The translations under genes and the position numbers were made by a program. This document shows, piece after piece, positions 33,167-43,439 of a stretch of 64,000 nucleotides of DNA. This DNA is from Sandaracinaceae bacterium (GTDB lineage Bacteria > Myxococcota_A > Polyangia > Polyangiales > Houyiibacteriaceae): positions 248,001-312,000 of the forward strand of contig JACKEI010000006.1 in the NCBI GenBank assembly GCA_020633075.1, in the 5' to 3' direction. Every line of letters begins with the position of its first letter. The first letter of the stretch is position 1. The notes under the pieces were generated by a model. That model was given only the letters and a program-made list of their open reading frames with translations. It was not told the DNA's origin and ran no database searches.

Positions 33167-33844
33167 ATGACTGCCTACGACGCCATCCGACGCGCCACCG
33201 GTTTCGACGTTCCCCCTCTGTACCGCCGTATGGTGGCCGACGCGGTCACCCGCTACGGCAACAGCCCGAAGGAGTGGAAGCAGACGTGGAAGCAGCGCGC
33301 CCTCGAGCAGCCGCCAGCGCTCATGCTCGCGCTCACGCAGGTGGAGTGGTGGGAGCCCGAGGAGATCGCGAACTTCAGCGCGCCGGACTACTGGCGTCGA
33401 GACGTGCTCCTGGTGCCCTTTGCCGCCAACGCGGCCGGCGACCTCTGGTGCTGGCATCCGGCGGAGCGCAGCACGGAAGACCCGGAGCAGTGCGAGATCG
33501 TCCTGGTGGCGGACGGCGAGAGCGAGGCCACGGTGTTCGCACCCACGCTCGAGGCGTTTCTGCTGCGCCACCTCATTCAGGCCTTCGCGGAGATCGTGGA
33601 GGACGACGGGACCGACTTCACCCGCGAGCAGCGCGCGCAGGCCGTTCGCGCGAACGTCCAGACCGTCGCGCCGTACCTGTGCGCCGAGTGGGTGGAGCTG
33701 CTGGAAGAGCTCGCCGCCCGGCCACTCGTCGAGAACCCAGAGTGGAATTGCCTTGGCCTGCTGTCGCACGAGGAGGCCGTCGAGCTGGTGCAGGTGGAGC
33801 TCGACTGTCCTCGGCTCGGCGTCGCGTTCGCCCACATGGACTGA
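33167..33844 (+). CDS. SMI1/KNR4 (SUKH)-like protein
   Basis: 225 residues. The N-terminal part (PPLYRRMVADAVTRYG) and the strand-rich middle (VLLVPFAANAAGDLWCWHPA, followed by EIVLVADGESEATVFAPTLEAFLLRHLI) match the SUKH/SMI1-KNR4 pattern seen in bacterial immunity proteins that neutralise toxins. No toxin gene lies next to it. It could be a solitary immunity-type protein or a housekeeping SUKH protein. The family call is from pattern only. Confidence 0.55.
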   Translation: MTAYDAIRRATGFDVPPLYRRMVADAVTRYGNSPKEWKQTWKQRALEQPPALMLALTQVEWWEPEEIANFSAPDYWRRDVLLVPFAANAAGDLWCWHPAERSTEDPEQCEIVLVADGESEATVFAPTLEAFLLRHLIQAFAEIVEDDGTDFTREQRAQAVRANVQTVAPYLCAEWVELLEELAARPLVENPEWNCLGLLSHEEAVELVQVELDCPRLGVAFAHMD

Positions 33845-33885
33845 GCGCTCCCCGCTGCGAGCCCCACCGCGCTACGCTCGGGCCC

Positions 33886-34386
33886 ATGTCCACGCCCAGC
33901 GCGACCAGCCACCCCTTGCGCCTCTTGGAGGCCGAGCGTTTCGTGGCCCTGCGCGAGCAGCTGCTCAGCACGCACCCCTACGACTTCCCTCCGGCGGGGC
34001 TGCGCAACCTGGCGCGCAACAGCACGGACTTGTCCCGACTCACGGAAGCCGACGCGCTCTTTCGGGACGCCGAGACGCGCGTACTGGCGGGTGGGGGCTT
34101 CGAGGCCGAGGTGGACCTGTTCTGGAGCGCCAGCATCCTGCGCACCATGTACCTGCGGCAAGAGGACTACCGGCGCGCCCGCGCGGTAGACGAGACCGCG
34201 CTCGACACCCTGACGGACCCGGTGCTGCGCACCGTACAGCGTGTCTCGCTCGCCAACCGCGCGTGTGACGTGGGCGACCTCGAGAGCGCCGACGCGTGGC
34301 TCGCGCCGTGCCCCCGCGAGTCGAACGTGTTGGCCGTGCACACCAGCGCGCGCGCTGCCGCCGCGTTCGCCTTCGTCGCCAGCTAG
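33886..34386 (+). CDS. Uncharacterised helical protein, possibly truncated TPR-like
   Basis: 166 residues from the ATG at 33886; a longer frame upstream reads through the SUKH-like gene out of phase. The sequence is helical with TPR-like patterns (ADALFRDAETRVLAGGGFEAEVDLFW, DYRRARAVDETALDTL, ANRACDVGDLESADAWL). It stops abruptly after an Ala-rich segment, as if the C-terminal part of a repeat protein were missing. No family recognised. Spacing to the next gene is 20 nt. Confidence 0.55.
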   Translation: MSTPSATSHPLRLLEAERFVALREQLLSTHPYDFPPAGLRNLARNSTDLSRLTEADALFRDAETRVLAGGGFEAEVDLFWSASILRTMYLRQEDYRRARAVDETALDTLTDPVLRTVQRVSLANRACDVGDLESADAWLAPCPRESNVLAVHTSARAAAAFAFVAS

Positions 34387-34406
34387 GCGCACAGAGGAGG
34401 GAGCTC

Positions 34407-34979
34407 ATGTCCAAGACCGAGATCTACATCAGCACCGACGTCGAGGCCGACGGACCCATCCCGGGTCCGCACTCCATGCTCAGCTTCGGCTCTGCGGCGT
34501 ACCTCGCCGACAAGACGCTGGTCGCGACCTTCAGCGCGAACCTCGAGACACTGGACGGGGCCACCGGGGACACGAGCACGATGGACTTCTGGGCCAAGAA
34601 CCCCGAGGCGTGGGCGGCCTGCCGTAAGGATCCGCGGCCCGCGGCGGTGGTGATGCCGGAGTACGTCGCGTGGCTGGAGGCGCTGCCTGGGCGGCCGGTG
34701 TTCGTGGGCTATCCGGCCGCGTACGACTTCCTGTTCGTCTACTGGTACCTGATGCGCTTCGCCGGGCGCAGCCCCTTCTCGCACTCCGCGCTCGACATGA
34801 AGACCATGGCCATGGTGCTGCTGAAGAAGGGCTACCGCGAGGCCACCAAGCGCAACATGCCCAAGCGCTGGTTCGACCCGCTGCCGCACACGCACGTGGC
34901 GCTGGACGACGCCATCGAGCAGGGCGCGCTCTTCTGCAACATGCTGGCCGAGGTACGCGGCGACAGCGGGAGGCACTGA
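34407..34979 (+). CDS. DEDDh-family 3'-5' exonuclease-like protein
   Basis: 190 residues, behind a strong AGAGGAGGGAG ribosome site. The N-terminal STDVEADGP gives the D-x-E of motif I, FVGYPAAYDFLF gives the motif II Asp, and HVALDDAIEQG gives the H-x4-D of DEDDh motif III. These residues bind two metal ions in RNase T/DnaQ-type exonucleases. The region between motif I and II is unusual (TMDFWAKNPEAW), as in a subgroup of myxobacterial and actinobacterial proteins. It probably acts on RNA or DNA 3' ends. Confidence 0.8.
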   Translation: MSKTEIYISTDVEADGPIPGPHSMLSFGSAAYLADKTLVATFSANLETLDGATGDTSTMDFWAKNPEAWAACRKDPRPAAVVMPEYVAWLEALPGRPVFVGYPAAYDFLFVYWYLMRFAGRSPFSHSALDMKTMAMVLLKKGYREATKRNMPKRWFDPLPHTHVALDDAIEQGALFCNMLAEVRGDSGRH

Positions 34980-35001
34980 GCCTCCGCCGGGCGCGAGCCA
35001 C

Positions 35002-36735
<1,734 letters not shown>

Positions 36736-36738
36736 GGC

Positions 36739-38058
36739 TCAGCGGTGTCGGCCGCCCATGCGGGAGTGACCGGGACCGTGTGCGCGGACCTTGCGGTGCT
36801 TGCCGTGGCCGCGATGGCGGCCGTTGTCCGTGTGGATGTGGACGTCCGCGCGAGGCGCCGGGTGACCCACGCGGATGTCGATGTGCGGCGGCGGGGGTGC
36901 GTTGACCTCCACCGTCACGTGCGGGCTAGGCCGGTCCACGACGACGACAGCGCTGCCGCCCGCGCGACGCGGACCACCCCGCATGTAAACGGTGCCACGG
37001 TGCCGACGACCGCCGGCGCGCACCTCCACCCGCAGAGACGACGCGTGCACGTCCACGCCCGCCGGAACAGGCGCGACGTAGACCCGCCGAGGGGCGTCCC
37101 AGCGCATGACCACGGGCGCCGGACGACCCGTCACGTACACGTCGATCTGTGGCGGTGGGGCGCTCACGTAGGCGCCGGAGCTGTCTGCGATGGTGGCCTG
37201 GAGCTCGCCGTCCACGTTCGCCACCTCGAGCCCGTAGTCTCCCGCGACGACCACCGAACCGCCAAGGCGCGTAGGTGGCGCCAGCGTGACTTGCCGCACG
37301 CGACCGCGGTGAACCTGCCCGTCGACCTCTAGGTCGAGGGAGAGGTCTCCGCCCACGGGGCGCACACCGGAGCCGAGCTGCGCCACGTAGTGACCCTCCT
37401 CCGGAACGTACTCGAGCTCGACACGCCGAGGCTCGGGCTGACCAACGTTGACCACGGCGTACAGCGTCCCGGGCGGCGGCTGCGACGGCGCGGACGGAAG
37501 GTAGGCGTGCACTTCGCCGTTGGTGTCTACGCGCACCTCGGGAGCCAGTGGGCCGACGACGATCACCTGTCCGCCGTGCGAGGGCACGGCCGCGACAGGC
37601 ACGCCCAGCATCGTCGCGGTGGTGGGTGCTTCGCCCTCCGCGCGCACCGTGACCTGCACCGGGGCGGGCACCGGCGCGAGGGCGACGTCGGCGCTGCCTT
37701 CGAACACGCGCAAGTCGGTGTCGTAGCGCAGCTCGACCGGGTGGCGGCGCCCATCGATGCCCGAGACGTCGACCAAGACGCGACCGCTGTCCATCGGCGT
37801 GCCCCCCGCGTCGCGCACCTCCGCCAGCACCAAGCCGTCGGCGCGCGGCAAGACCTCGACGACCCGCCTGCCGGCGATCGTCACCTGTCCCCCGAATTGG
37901 GGTGCCATGACGCTCGCGCCGATGCCGACGCTGGCCGCCTGCGCGAGCAAGGCCATGGGGGAATGAGCCGGCGTCGGAGGTGGGGCGTCCGGCGAACAGA
38001 AGCGCGTGAGCGCAGCGGGAACGGTCAGCGCAAAGACGAGCGTGGGAGAGAGCTGCAT
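36739..38058 (-). CDS. Secreted repeat protein with basic His/Arg-rich tail
   Basis: 439 residues. A hydrophobic N-terminus (MQLSPTLVFALTVPAALT) suggests export. Residues ~55-375 contain three imperfect repeats of roughly 100 residues, each starting with GGQV/GGSVVVxG and containing a VELRYD/VELEYVPE/VVMRWDAP strand, PVxVTVRA and a basic turn. They look like Ig/macroglobulin-type beta domains. The last ~60 residues are rich in His, Arg and Gly (GRHRGHGKHRKVRAHGPGH) and could bind metal or nucleic acid. It stands alone and is divergent from the DUF2914 gene. No family recognised. Confidence 0.75.
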   Translation of the reverse strand: MQLSPTLVFALTVPAALTRFCSPDAPPPTPAHSPMALLAQAASVGIGASVMAPQFGGQVTIAGRRVVEVLPRADGLVLAEVRDAGGTPMDSGRVLVDVSGIDGRRHPVELRYDTDLRVFEGSADVALAPVPAPVQVTVRAEGEAPTTATMLGVPVAAVPSHGGQVIVVGPLAPEVRVDTNGEVHAYLPSAPSQPPPGTLYAVVNVGQPEPRRVELEYVPEEGHYVAQLGSGVRPVGGDLSLDLEVDGQVHRGRVRQVTLAPPTRLGGSVVVAGDYGLEVANVDGELQATIADSSGAYVSAPPPQIDVYVTGRPAPVVMRWDAPRRVYVAPVPAGVDVHASSLRVEVRAGGRRHRGTVYMRGGPRRAGGSAVVVVDRPSPHVTVEVNAPPPPHIDIRVGHPAPRADVHIHTDNGRHRGHGKHRKVRAHGPGHSRMGGRHR

Positions 38059-38433
38059 GGGTTCATGGTGGCGCGGCAGGCCGCGCGACGGGAAGGGGAA
38101 AGCGTGCCGGTGGCCCTAGAATTCAAGACTTTCGAACATGCGCGGCGCAATCGTCGGGTCACGACGGAATGGCGCCTGTGTACGCGCGCGTGCGACTTGG
38201 TCGCACGCCGAAGAAGGGCGCACACGCACACCTACCTGAACGTTCACGAGCCCCGACGGTCGCCATGGAGCTCGACAACGCCGTGGCCGAGCGGGCCGTC
38301 GGGGCGTGGAGTGTGTGTCCGCTGACACACACTCTGCCCCACCCGCAGCCGCGGTGTCCGGCGCATGCTCGCGCGAAGCGCCGCGATTGCAGCACCTTTC
38401 GACATGGCACGGCTCCTGCGTTGGGGAGAGGAC
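38059..38433. other. 375-nt intergenic region between divergent genes, contains long hairpin
   Basis: No ORF with ribosome site and family match was seen. The notable content is the strong imperfect dyad at 38301-38340 (own entry). The rest has several short GC-rich repeats and no recognisable tRNA or sRNA. Confidence 0.6.
38301..38340. promoter_or_regulatory. Strong hairpin / dyad upstream of the DUF2914 gene
   Basis: GAGTGTGTGTC and GACACACACTC form a perfect 11-bp dyad around CGCT (38309-38334). It is flanked by GGGGC and GCCCC, which pair across a 3/1 bulge to extend the stem. No T-run follows, so it is not a simple terminator. It lies 94 nt before the DUF2914 start. Confidence 0.5.
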
Positions 38434-39093
38434 ATGACCAAGAGAAAGACCCCCTCCCTTCAGCTTGCCCTCCTCCTCGCCCTCGGCGGCGTGCTGACCC
38501 TCGCCGTGCCTTCGCTCCTCGCGTGCGAGAGCAGCCGCGCGGCCGCATCCGCGCCGACGCCACGCTCCGAGCAGACCGCGCCGGGTGACACCGCTGGCCC
38601 AACCGCGCTCCCGGACCACTCGGCCGCCGCCGCTCGCGCGAGCCACGAGGGCGCCACCGCCGTCGGACACGCTGGGGCAGCGCGCGTCCCGGTGGGCGTC
38701 GCCCCGCCCGCCGCGGCCACCTACAGCGCAGGCGCGAGCACACGCACACAAGCGCTCGCGTCCCGCCTGTCCGTGCGGCGCTTCGTCGTCGCGCACGAGA
38801 TCGCCGACCGCGAGCCTGTCGTGCGCGAGGACGCCTTTGTGGCGGGACAGGACCGGGTGTTCGCCTTCGTCGAGGCGCGCAACGTGGACGCCGAGGCCGT
38901 GGGCATTCGCATCTACTTCGATGGACCTTCCGGTCAACGCGTCGGGGACATTGGCCTCGAGGTACCGGGCGGGCAGCGCCGATGGCGCACCTGGGGCTTC
39001 AGCCGCAACGTGACGACGCCAGGCACCTGGCACGCGGTGGTCGTGGACGAGGTCGGCACCGAGCTCGCGCGCGAGGCCTTCGAGGTGCGCTGA
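38434..39093 (+). CDS. DUF2914 lipoprotein
   Basis: 219 residues from the ATG behind GGGGAGAG. N-terminal export signal with LLAC lipobox (SLLAC, about residues 26-30), so likely a lipoprotein. A low-complexity Ala/Ser/Thr/Pro-rich linker (30-120) precedes a C-terminal DUF2914 domain: RRFVVAHEIADREPV, VFAFVEARN, WRTWGFSRNVTTPGTWHAVVVDE and LAREAFEV. The domain's role is unknown, and it is often attached to envelope or kinase proteins in Proteobacteria. Confidence 0.85.
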   Translation: MTKRKTPSLQLALLLALGGVLTLAVPSLLACESSRAAASAPTPRSEQTAPGDTAGPTALPDHSAAAARASHEGATAVGHAGAARVPVGVAPPAAATYSAGASTRTQALASRLSVRRFVVAHEIADREPVVREDAFVAGQDRVFAFVEARNVDAEAVGIRIYFDGPSGQRVGDIGLEVPGGQRRWRTWGFSRNVTTPGTWHAVVVDEVGTELAREAFEVR

Positions 39094-39116
39094 CGCGGCT
39101 ACCAGCCGCAGGCTAG

Positions 39117-40169
39117 CTAGCGGCTGGCGACCTGGCCGAGGAGGCGCTGCACGAACGCCTCGTCGGCGCTGCGGTCCTCCTCCAGCGTGCGCAGCAAGCC
39201 TCCAAAGGCGGTCTGCAAGTAGCTCTCTCCGCTGCTGGAAGCGGCCCCCGCGCGCGTCCGCTTCGCGCGGAGCTCGTCGGGCCCCTGCGGGGCCGCTGCG
39301 CCCGAGCGACTGCCGCGATCCGGCGGCGGCTTGCCCGCCTGCCTGCTGAAGCCCGCCCAAGCCGCGAGGACGCGGAAGGGCGAGGGAGCCGTGGGAACGG
39401 CCCCGCCAGCGGGAGGCAGAGCAGCGGGGGGCAGAGCAGGAGGCAGAGCAGCGGGAGGCGGGGCTCCCACTCGAGCGGGAGCGGGCGCGGCAGGCGGGGC
39501 TCCGGCGGCAGCGGGCGCCCCAGGGGCTCGCGGTCCAGCCGAGGGAGAGGCCGCGCCGAGCAGATTCCCCCGCGCCGCGCCGCCACGCGCGGAAGAGGGC
39601 AGCCCCTGCTCGGTCACCAGCTCGTGGGCTTCGATGGCCTGACGCATCTTCGTCAGCGCCCGGCCGACGCGCATGCGCACCGCCCCGGACCTGACGCCGA
39701 AGGTGTCCGCGATCTCGTCGTACGAGAGCCCTTGCGTGAAGCGCAGGAGCACCATGGCCCGCTCCACCTCGTCCAGCGCGGCGAGGCCGGTGCGCAGGTC
39801 CGCGTGGCGCTCCAAGAGGTCGCTCACCAGCGCCTCGTCCGTCGTCGGCTGGGCGGGCTCGCGCAGGTCCTCGTCGCGACCGAGGGACCACGGCTGCCGC
39901 GCGCTGCGGCGCAGGTGGTCGAGACAACGGTGACGCGCGATGGTCATCAGCCAGGTCCGCGCGGAGGCTTCACCACGAAAGTCGGGCAGCGCCGTGAAGG
40001 CCTTGCTGAACGCGTCCTGCGCCAGGTCCTCGGCCGTCCCGCGGTCGCGCACGATGGCCGTGCAGAGGTGGAGCACGTCGCGGCCGTGCGTGCGCACCAA
40101 CCACGCAGCAGCCGCGCTCAGGTCACCACGCTCGAGGTGGGCTTCGAAGCTGTGTGGGTGCTCGTCCAT
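39117..40169 (-). CDS. ECF-family sigma factor with long Pro/Ala-rich C-terminal extension
   Basis: 350 residues. Residues ~10-185 are a sigma-70 ECF: region 2 (VRDRGTAEDLAQDAFSKAFTALPDF, TWLMTIARHRCLDHLRR) and region 4 (LDEVERAMVLLRFTQGLSYDEIADTFGVRSGAVRMRVGRALTKM). It continues with ~160 residues of Pro/Ala/Gly linker (repeats of PPAAL/PPALPP) and a helical tail (ESYLQTAFGGLLRTLEEDRSADEAFVQRLL). No anti-sigma gene is adjacent; the tail might carry its own control. The open frame upstream of 40169 has no signals. Confidence 0.87.
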   Translation of the reverse strand: MDEHPHSFEAHLERGDLSAAAAWLVRTHGRDVLHLCTAIVRDRGTAEDLAQDAFSKAFTALPDFRGEASARTWLMTIARHRCLDHLRRSARQPWSLGRDEDLREPAQPTTDEALVSDLLERHADLRTGLAALDEVERAMVLLRFTQGLSYDEIADTFGVRSGAVRMRVGRALTKMRQAIEAHELVTEQGLPSSARGGAARGNLLGAASPSAGPRAPGAPAAAGAPPAAPAPARVGAPPPAALPPALPPAALPPAGGAVPTAPSPFRVLAAWAGFSRQAGKPPPDRGSRSGAAAPQGPDELRAKRTRAGAASSSGESYLQTAFGGLLRTLEEDRSADEAFVQRLLGQVASR

Positions 40170-40331
40170 GCGCGCAGAGGGAGTAGACGAAGGGGCGGCA
40201 CCCTTTGTCACAGAGTTTTTTTCGTGCAGGCGAACACGTCTGCAATTCCAGCACGTTGCGATTTTCTTTCGCGGGTCGCGTGACACGCCCTCCGCGGCCG
40301 CGTCGAGCTTGGGGAAAGGAAGCTCACGCTC

Positions 40332-41420
40332 ATGACCAGCCCGCATACCACTCCCTACCGCACCCCCGAGCCGCCCACCGGAGGCCCCGCGCCCATGGAG
40401 GTGCGCATCGATGGCACCGCCCTGCAGATGGGCGCGCTGCGCGTCACCTTCCACCGGACGCTGCGCATCCCGGACAACGGCCGACAGTACCCGCTGCCCC
40501 CCTCGCTCGGCGCCTTCCCCTTGCTGCACGTCGAGGACTACGCGGACCGCGTCCCGGCCAGCTGGCGGGAGCGCGGCGGTGTGTTCTTGCCCATGTACCA
40601 GCGTGAGGCGATGTGGATCTCGTTCAGCGGGCCAGCGCATCAGCCGCGTGCCGTGCAGGTGGGCGTGGGCAAGGTGTGCGCCATCACGGGGCAGCCTTGG
40701 AGCGAGACCCTCGGCGACCCGGAGCACCCCGGGAAGAAGGGCTCGCAGAACTACGTGGTGACGCCGCCGCAGCCCTGGCTGGACGGCATCTGCGCGGGGC
40801 ACGGCACCATCAAGCAGTTCGTGGCCATGCCGCTGGGCTCGGGCTGCACGGTGGAGGGGCAGGTGACGGGGGAGGAGACCGTCGGCGGGCTCCAGCTGCG
40901 CGTGGTCGACCCCAAGGCGGGACGCTTCCCCGATGCGCCCTCCCTCACGCGCACCGGCGGCGGCTTCGGGCTGCAGTCGGCGCTGGAGCACGTCACGCTC
41001 GGTGCCGCCTGCATGGCCCCGTGCGCCGCCGCGCCGGGCCGCTCACGCGCCGCGAGTATGGGCCTCGCGGCCGGAGGCAAGATGAAGCAGAAGGTCTATC
41101 CCGACGCACACGGCGCGGACACCTGGGACCTGACGCGCAGCGGGCGCTGCTTCGTGCACCTGTGCAACAGCGAGCTCTACACCGAGATCACGGGGCTGCC
41201 GGCGCCTTCGTCCCCCATCAGCGCGGACAGCTACAAGGCCCACGGGCTGCCGTGGTTCGACGTGTACGACGAGGGCGCGGCGGCCCTCGACACCACTAGC
41301 ACCTTGGCGGCCGTCAAGAGCCTCGGCGAGCTGGACGCGGAGCAGGGTGCGCCGCCGGAGCCGCAGCAGGGGGCCATCTTCAGCAAGGTGAAGCGGTTGA
41401 TTCGCGACGGGATCTGGTGA
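40332..41420 (+). CDS. Conserved protein of unknown function
   Basis: 362 residues, with GGAAAGGAAGC upstream. The core (VTFHRTLRIPDNGRQYPLPPSLGAFPL, VPASWRERGGVFLPMYQREAMWISF, VQVGVGKVCAITGQPW, NYVVTPPQPWLDGI, GTIKQFVAMPLGSGCTVEGQVTGEE) is that of an uncharacterised family also found in actinobacteria. It has no signal peptide or membrane segment. The last ~100 residues are less conserved in character. No catalytic motif stands out. It is divergent from the sigma-factor gene (162-nt gap). Confidence 0.75.
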   Translation: MTSPHTTPYRTPEPPTGGPAPMEVRIDGTALQMGALRVTFHRTLRIPDNGRQYPLPPSLGAFPLLHVEDYADRVPASWRERGGVFLPMYQREAMWISFSGPAHQPRAVQVGVGKVCAITGQPWSETLGDPEHPGKKGSQNYVVTPPQPWLDGICAGHGTIKQFVAMPLGSGCTVEGQVTGEETVGGLQLRVVDPKAGRFPDAPSLTRTGGGFGLQSALEHVTLGAACMAPCAAAPGRSRAASMGLAAGGKMKQKVYPDAHGADTWDLTRSGRCFVHLCNSELYTEITGLPAPSSPISADSYKAHGLPWFDVYDEGAAALDTTSTLAAVKSLGELDAEQGAPPEPQQGAIFSKVKRLIRDGIW

Positions 41421-41423
41421 GGC

Positions 41424-42563
41424 TCAGGGGAGCAGGCGCGCCGCGCCATACGCGGCGATCCATGCATCCGCGCTGAGGCCGGCGGGCACCGTCAGCTGGA
41501 CGTGCGTGTAGAGGTGCTCCCCCACGTCTTCCATGGACTCGAGTCGCGTAGAGCCGTCCTCGTTGGGGATACGGTAGAAGCGCGCGGGGCGACCAAAGAG
41601 GTCGAGGTCGACGGTGTCGGTGGTCACCCGCATGTTGGCCGGAGCGCTGCCGAAGTAGATGAAGCCGCTCACGCGCGGCGCGCCGAGCGGACGCAGCTCG
41701 AAGACACGGTGCACCACGAAGTCCGGGCCGGGCTGGGTGAGCACCACCCCGTTGGGTGGCAGGGTGACGTGCAGCCTCCGCCGGCCAGCCCACAGCTCGA
41801 GCGCGCCCCCGAGCGACAGCGAGCGACCTCCCACCCGGAGCGTGCGGGCAGAGCGCAGCGCGAGACCCAGACAGCCCGCGTGGCCACCGGCAGCTGCGGG
41901 CGGGTTCACGTAGAACGACAGCACCTGGAGCGTGCGGTCCCGCGAGATCACGAAGAGAGTCAGCACACGCACCGCCTCGGACGAGGTGTCGAGCGTGCGC
42001 GGCACCGAGCGTAGGGCCTCGACACCCTCCCCCAGCACGTCCGTGCGCTGCAGGTCGTCGTTCGGAAAGCTGCGCGCCTGCTCCTCACGCACGCGGGCGA
42101 CGACGTCGGTGCCGGCCGTGGCGAAGAGCTCGTAGCTCATGATGACCATCTTCTCTTCGCCAGACTCGAAGTAGAGGCGGGTCTCGCCGCGCTCGGGCTC
42201 GGGCGCGCCCATGACGTCCCACGCGCGCGGCTGCGCGTAGGACCCCTCGATCGGCCGGATCCAGAGGCGGTCGTCCAGGAGCGGGAGCTCCTCGCCCAGC
42301 GGCAGCTGACCCATGGCCCCGCAACCGAAGCGCGCGTCGGGCGCGGGGCTGGCCATGCTCGGGGCAGGCAGCTCCGCGGTGGCGAAGACTCCATCCGGCG
42401 CGGGCGGGAGATCCTCCGGGGGAGCAGGCACGGCCACGGCGTCTGGCGCCGGGAGGCCGGCCGTAGCGCTCGTGGGCTCGCTGGCAGAGCCCCCGCCACA
42501 GCCCCAGAGCGAGGCCGCGAGGGCCAGTGACAGAGCCGCCGCGCGGCGCAGCGTCTTTCTCAT
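41424..42563 (-). CDS. Predicted lipoprotein, unknown function
   Basis: 379 residues. The start MRKTLRRAAALSLALAASLWGCGGG gives a lipoprotein-type signal with Cys near residue 22. A Pro/Ala-rich stretch (25-75) follows, then a beta-rich domain of ~290 residues (e.g. RLYFESGEEKMVIMSYELFATAGTDVVARV and DFVVHRVFELRPLGAPRVSGFIYFG). The last part (SADAWIAAYGAARLLP) ends without further domain. The longer frame from 42650 lacks a signal. I recognise no family. It is convergent with the preceding gene with only 3 nt between them. Confidence 0.7.
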   Translation of the reverse strand: MRKTLRRAAALSLALAASLWGCGGGSASEPTSATAGLPAPDAVAVPAPPEDLPPAPDGVFATAELPAPSMASPAPDARFGCGAMGQLPLGEELPLLDDRLWIRPIEGSYAQPRAWDVMGAPEPERGETRLYFESGEEKMVIMSYELFATAGTDVVARVREEQARSFPNDDLQRTDVLGEGVEALRSVPRTLDTSSEAVRVLTLFVISRDRTLQVLSFYVNPPAAAGGHAGCLGLALRSARTLRVGGRSLSLGGALELWAGRRRLHVTLPPNGVVLTQPGPDFVVHRVFELRPLGAPRVSGFIYFGSAPANMRVTTDTVDLDLFGRPARFYRIPNEDGSTRLESMEDVGEHLYTHVQLTVPAGLSADAWIAAYGAARLLP

Positions 42564-42661
42564 CGAAGCTCTCGGGTCATCGCGGTCATGGACAGGAAGT
42601 GTAGCGACTGAATCGACTCCGCGATCCATTCCCCGCGCCGTGTCGTACATTGCGCACCCGC

Positions 42662-43159
42662 ATGCTTCAGAGCCCCGCCCGCCGCGTCGCCTCGGCGACT
42701 CTCACCGTTGCCCATGTGGACCCCGCCCTCGTCGTCGGCGCCTACGGTCCCGTACACCTGTGTGTGTACCGCGACGCCCTCACCTCCGAAGGCCTGGAGG
42801 TCGCCAACGGACATCACCGGGCGCTGATGGCGCGGTTTCCACGGACCTTCGTGTTGGGCGCGGCGCAGAGCAACCTCCCGCTGCCCCCCTCGGAAGTGCG
42901 GCAGCGCGGGGCCGAGCTCATCGACGAGAACCAAGCGCATGTGGAAGCCGCCGCCATGGTGCTGCAGGGGACCGGCTTCTGGGCGAGCGCGGTCCGCAGC
43001 GTGATGACGGCGTCTTTCGCGCTCGCGCGCCAACCATACCCATCGCGAGCCTTCGCCACAGGCGCGGAGGCGGCCGCGTGGCTCACCAGCTTTGCAGCAG
43101 GTGCCGCGCTGGACCCGGTCGGGGTGGCCGAGGCGCTCGCCGCCATGGAACGCACGTAG
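42662..43159 (+). CDS. STAS-like small protein, unknown function
   Basis: 165 residues from the ATG at 42662; a TTG at 42650 is an in-frame alternative. The sequence has a beta-alpha pattern with VGAYGPVHLCVYRDALTSEGLEV, FVLGAAQSN and a long helix (RQRGAELIDENQAHVEAAAMVLQGTGFWASAVRSVMTASF), ending in AEAAAWLTSF. The layout fits the STAS-like proteins of Polyangia (compare 3882-4337 and 44011-44427). No active-site motif is present. Confidence 0.6.
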   Translation: MLQSPARRVASATLTVAHVDPALVVGAYGPVHLCVYRDALTSEGLEVANGHHRALMARFPRTFVLGAAQSNLPLPPSEVRQRGAELIDENQAHVEAAAMVLQGTGFWASAVRSVMTASFALARQPYPSRAFATGAEAAAWLTSFAAGAALDPVGVAEALAAMERT

Positions 43160-43439
43160 CAGGCGCCCAGAGCGCGCTCCGTTCCCTCGAGCGTACCAGA
43201 GCATACCCAAAAGAGGGGATACCAAGCAGGGTAAGAAGGTACGCCGGTTCCGAAAAAAGTGCACTCACGCGTCCCATTCGTGGGACGTTTACTGCATTTA
43301 TTGTTGGCCACGACACGGTTCACGCTGCTAGTGTACCAGATGTGCACACGCGAAGATTCTTCGTTTGTGCGCGGGCCCGTTCTCACGGACTCAACCGGTC
43401 ACAAACTCATCGTGAAGCTCTCAGAGAGGGAGATGTCTC
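43160..43439. other. AT-richer 280-nt intergenic region with hairpin
   Basis: No gene seen. Composition is visibly richer in A and T than the surroundings. CGTCCCA-TTCG-TGGGACG (43270-43287) is a 7-bp stem followed by TTTACTGCATTTATTG, a weak terminator-like form. The 3' part, with GGGAG before 43440, should carry the promoter of the next gene. Confidence 0.5.
43270..43295 (+). terminator. Candidate weak rho-independent terminator
   Basis: Stem CGTCCCA/TGGGACG with loop TTCG, then a T-rich but interrupted tail (TTTACTGC...). It is 110 nt after the STAS-like gene, so termination of that gene is possible; the tail is too irregular for high confidence. Confidence 0.35.

Noticed and set aside
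39400..39520. Repeats of GCAGAGCAG-type in the sigma-factor tail as a VNTR
   Set aside because: They code for the PPAAL/PPALPP linker of the ECF protein; no independent repeat beyond the coding pattern.
40170..40331. ECF-type autoregulated promoter before the sigma-factor gene
   Set aside because: GGAATT lies upstream on the minus strand, but no convincing matching -10 at the expected distance was found.
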